Of a stretch of 50,942 bases of DNA, positions 49,358 through 50,942 are shown piece by piece. Under the pieces are notes generated by a model. It had not been told where the DNA came from. It worked only from the letters and a program-made list of their open reading frames with translations, and made no database searches. This DNA is from Bacillota bacterium. Its GTDB lineage: Bacteria; Bacillota; Clostridia; Christensenellales; CAG-138. The stretch covers positions 1 to 50,942 of the forward strand of contig JAEYSE010000098.1 of NCBI GenBank assembly GCA_023435025.1. The letters run 5' to 3'. Every line of letters starts with the position of its first letter. The stretch's first letter is position 1. Position numbers and translations under genes: made by a program.

Positions 49358-50824
49358 ATGGCACAGATATCGATTAAATCGCTGACGTTTGGCTATGACG
49401 GCAGCTATGAAAATGTGTTTGAAAACGTAACGGTAACCTTCGATACCGATTGGAAGCTTGGCTTTGTGGGCCGCAACGGGCGCGGAAAAACCACGCTGTT
49501 GCGGCTGTTGATGGGGCAATACGCGTATTCCGGCAGCATATCTTCCCCGGTGGGGTTTTCGTATTTTCCGTATGAGGTCCCTGACCGGGAGAAATATACC
49601 ATTGACGTGCTGCGCGCGATAGCGCCCGAGGCGCTGGAGTGGGAATTCCTGCGTGAACTTTCGCTTCTAAACGTCGGAGAGGACGTACTCTTCCGGCCGT
49701 TTTCTACGTTGAGCGGCGGGGAACAAACAAAAGCCTTGCTTGCGGCGCTGTTTGTGACCCCGGGCCAATTCCTGCTCATCGACGAGCCCACCAACCATCT
49801 GGATATTAGGGCGCGTGAACTTGTGGCGGACTATCTGAAGACCAAACGGGGATTCTTGCTGGTCTCCCATGATCGCGCTTTCCTGGATGGTTGCGTGGAC
49901 CATATTATTGCCATCAACAGGACCGGCATGCAGGTGGTAAAGGGCGATTTCTCTACATGGTTCGCCAACAAGGAACAGCAGGACGCCTTCGAGTGGGAGG
50001 AAAACGAGAGACTCAAGGGCGAGATTAAGCGTCTTTCAGACGCCGCAGCCCGGACGGCGAACTGGTCCGACCGGGTGGAGGCCACAAAAATAGGGGAGCA
50101 TGCCGCGGACCGGGGCGCCGTAGGCCACAAGGCTGCAAAGATGATGAAGCGGGCCACCGCTATAGAAAAACGGCGCACCGCCGCGATTGAGGAAAAGGAA
50201 AAGCTGCTAAAGGATATTGAGTACGCAAGCGCACTGATACTGCGCCCGCTTTCCCACCATGCGAAAACGCTGGTGGAGGCAAGGGACTTTTCCATCCACT
50301 ACGGGGAGAAGACGGTGTTTGAGAGCATGCGCTTTGAAGTGCCGCGCGGAGAGCGTATTGCCCTTACGGGTAAGAACGGAAGCGGGAAATCAAGCATATT
50401 AAAGCTCCTTGCCGGGGAACACATTCCGTATTCCGGGACGTTTCGGGTTGCGAGCGGGCTTACCGTTTCCTATGTGCCACAGGATACGTCCTTTTTAACT
50501 GGCGACGTCATTTCCTACGCCAAGGCCTCGGGTGTGGACGTCAGCCTGTTTTTGACGCTTCTAAGAAAGCTCGATTTTCACCGCGCGCAGTTCGAAAAGG
50601 ATATGCGCGCCTTCTCTGCCGGGCAAAGGAAAAAGGTGCTGCTGGCGCGTAGCCTGTGCGAGCAGGCGCACCTGTACCTGTGGGACGAACCGCTCAATTA
50701 CATTGACGTGTTGTCCCGCATGCAGATCGAAAATCTCTTGAAAGAATATGATCCCACCATGCTGTTTGTGGAGCATGACCGCGCGTTTCTTGACGCGGTG
50801 GCGACACAGGTGGTGCAGTTGTAA
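49358..50824 (+). CDS. ABC-F ribosomal protection protein (Lsa-like)
   Basis: Cytoplasmic twin-ATPase protein of 488 residues without membrane segments. First ATPase: Walker A GRNGRGKTT, signature LSGGEQTKALL, Walker B FLLIDEPTNHLD. Second: GKNGSGKSS, signature FSAGQRKKVLLARS, LYLWDEPLNYID. The 90-residue linker between them is charged and helical (KGEIKRLSDAAARTANWSDR, AVGHKAAKMMKRATAIEKR). The opening IKSLTFGYDG and linker wording resemble Lsa proteins, which displace lincosamides, streptogramin A and pleuromutilins from the ribosome. TAGGAGGG precedes the start. A leader-peptide attenuator upstream supports drug-inducible expression. Resistance itself is inferred. Confidence 0.88.
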   Translation: MAQISIKSLTFGYDGSYENVFENVTVTFDTDWKLGFVGRNGRGKTTLLRLLMGQYAYSGSISSPVGFSYFPYEVPDREKYTIDVLRAIAPEALEWEFLRELSLLNVGEDVLFRPFSTLSGGEQTKALLAALFVTPGQFLLIDEPTNHLDIRARELVADYLKTKRGFLLVSHDRAFLDGCVDHIIAINRTGMQVVKGDFSTWFANKEQQDAFEWEENERLKGEIKRLSDAAARTANWSDRVEATKIGEHAADRGAVGHKAAKMMKRATAIEKRRTAAIEEKEKLLKDIEYASALILRPLSHHAKTLVEARDFSIHYGEKTVFESMRFEVPRGERIALTGKNGSGKSSILKLLAGEHIPYSGTFRVASGLTVSYVPQDTSFLTGDVISYAKASGVDVSLFLTLLRKLDFHRAQFEKDMRAFSAGQRKKVLLARSLCEQAHLYLWDEPLNYIDVLSRMQIENLLKEYDPTMLFVEHDRAFLDAVATQVVQL

Positions 50825-50865
50825 GCGGAGAAGCGAAGCATCTGGCTGCGGGCTGCCCGCACCCG

Positions 50866-50890
50866 CTTAAGGGCCGTTACGGCCCTTAAG
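50866..50890. repeat. Perfect palindromic hairpin after the ABC-F gene
   Basis: CTTAAGGGCCG-TTA-CGGCCCTTAAG has 11-bp perfect arms and a 3-nt centre. Its core GGCCGTTACGG recurs at 40137-40147. A smaller stem TGCGGGC/GCCCGCA lies just before it (50847-50861). It may be a terminator or part of a dispersed repeat; the window ends soon after. Confidence 0.5.
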
Positions 50891-50942
50891 AATCCCAAAC
50901 GCAAGTATTTTAGAGAAAGTAGTCGTTTAGATGGTCGTATGC

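Overview
This window looks like the chromosome of a fermentative, pectin-using Bacillota (Clostridia-type) bacterium. The grounds are AGGAGG-type ribosome sites before nearly every gene, consensus sigma-A promoters (TTGACN, 16-18 bp, TATAAT), a LicT-type RNA antiterminator, MsmX-like sugar ABC ATPases, an LplA/B/C-like importer, FosX and an Lsa-like ABC-F. GC content is above 50% by eye. No tRNA, rRNA, CRISPR array, transposase or phage gene was seen. The species cannot be named from the sequence alone.

Layout. (1) 1-3,000, minus strand: a glucose/GlcNAc-family PTS operon (antiterminator, EIIA, HPr, EIIC running off the edge) behind a RAT/terminator switch. (2) 3.2-7.8 kb: single genes (MBL hydrolase, GNAT, AraC-GyrI) and a self-regulated TetR/aldo-keto reductase pair. 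(3) 7.8-15.5 kb, minus strand: one six-gene hexuronate operon: sugar-acid kinase, 6-phosphogluconate dehydrogenase, SDR fructuronate reductase, LarA-family nickel epimerase, UxaC, UxaE. Two regulators lie upstream (a ligand-binding/C-terminal HTH protein and an IclR). (4) 17.9-24.0 kb, plus: KDPG aldolase, KDG kinase, GH4 alpha-galacturonidase, AEC transporter, esterase, AraC regulator. (5) 24.1-28.1 kb, plus: KduD, a TIM-barrel protein, KduI, ABC ATPase, meeting a minus-strand cytoplasmic pectin methylesterase tail to tail. (6) 29.0-40.0 kb, plus: a CUT1-type importer (two permeases, a large lipoprotein), a highly structured 270-nt intergenic element, four small membrane proteins around a second ABC ATPase, then GH28 and GH105. 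(7) 40.2-46.0 kb: FosX, a D-threonine-aldolase-family enzyme, WYL and GyrI regulators, an SDR and two surface proteins. (8) 46.3-50.9 kb: cysS, a secreted stalk-domain protein, and an Lsa-like ABC-F gene behind a leader peptide and attenuator.

How the genes work together. The pectin genes form an intracellular route: oligogalacturonides are imported, de-esterified (CE8), and cut by GH28, GH4 and GH105. Unsaturated products pass through KduI/KduD to KDG, then KdgK and Eda. Saturated galacturonate passes through UxaC, UxaE and the SDR reductase to mannonate. No mannonate dehydratase (UxuA) is visible; the same operon instead carries a LarA-family epimerase, a second PfkB kinase and 6-phosphogluconate dehydrogenase. 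This suggests a mannonate to gluconate to 6-phosphogluconate to ribulose-5-phosphate branch, one of the most interesting inferences here. The other highlights are the ABC-F attenuator and the structured element at 33.9-34.1 kb. All functional statements come from reading motifs by eye; no database search or folding program was run.
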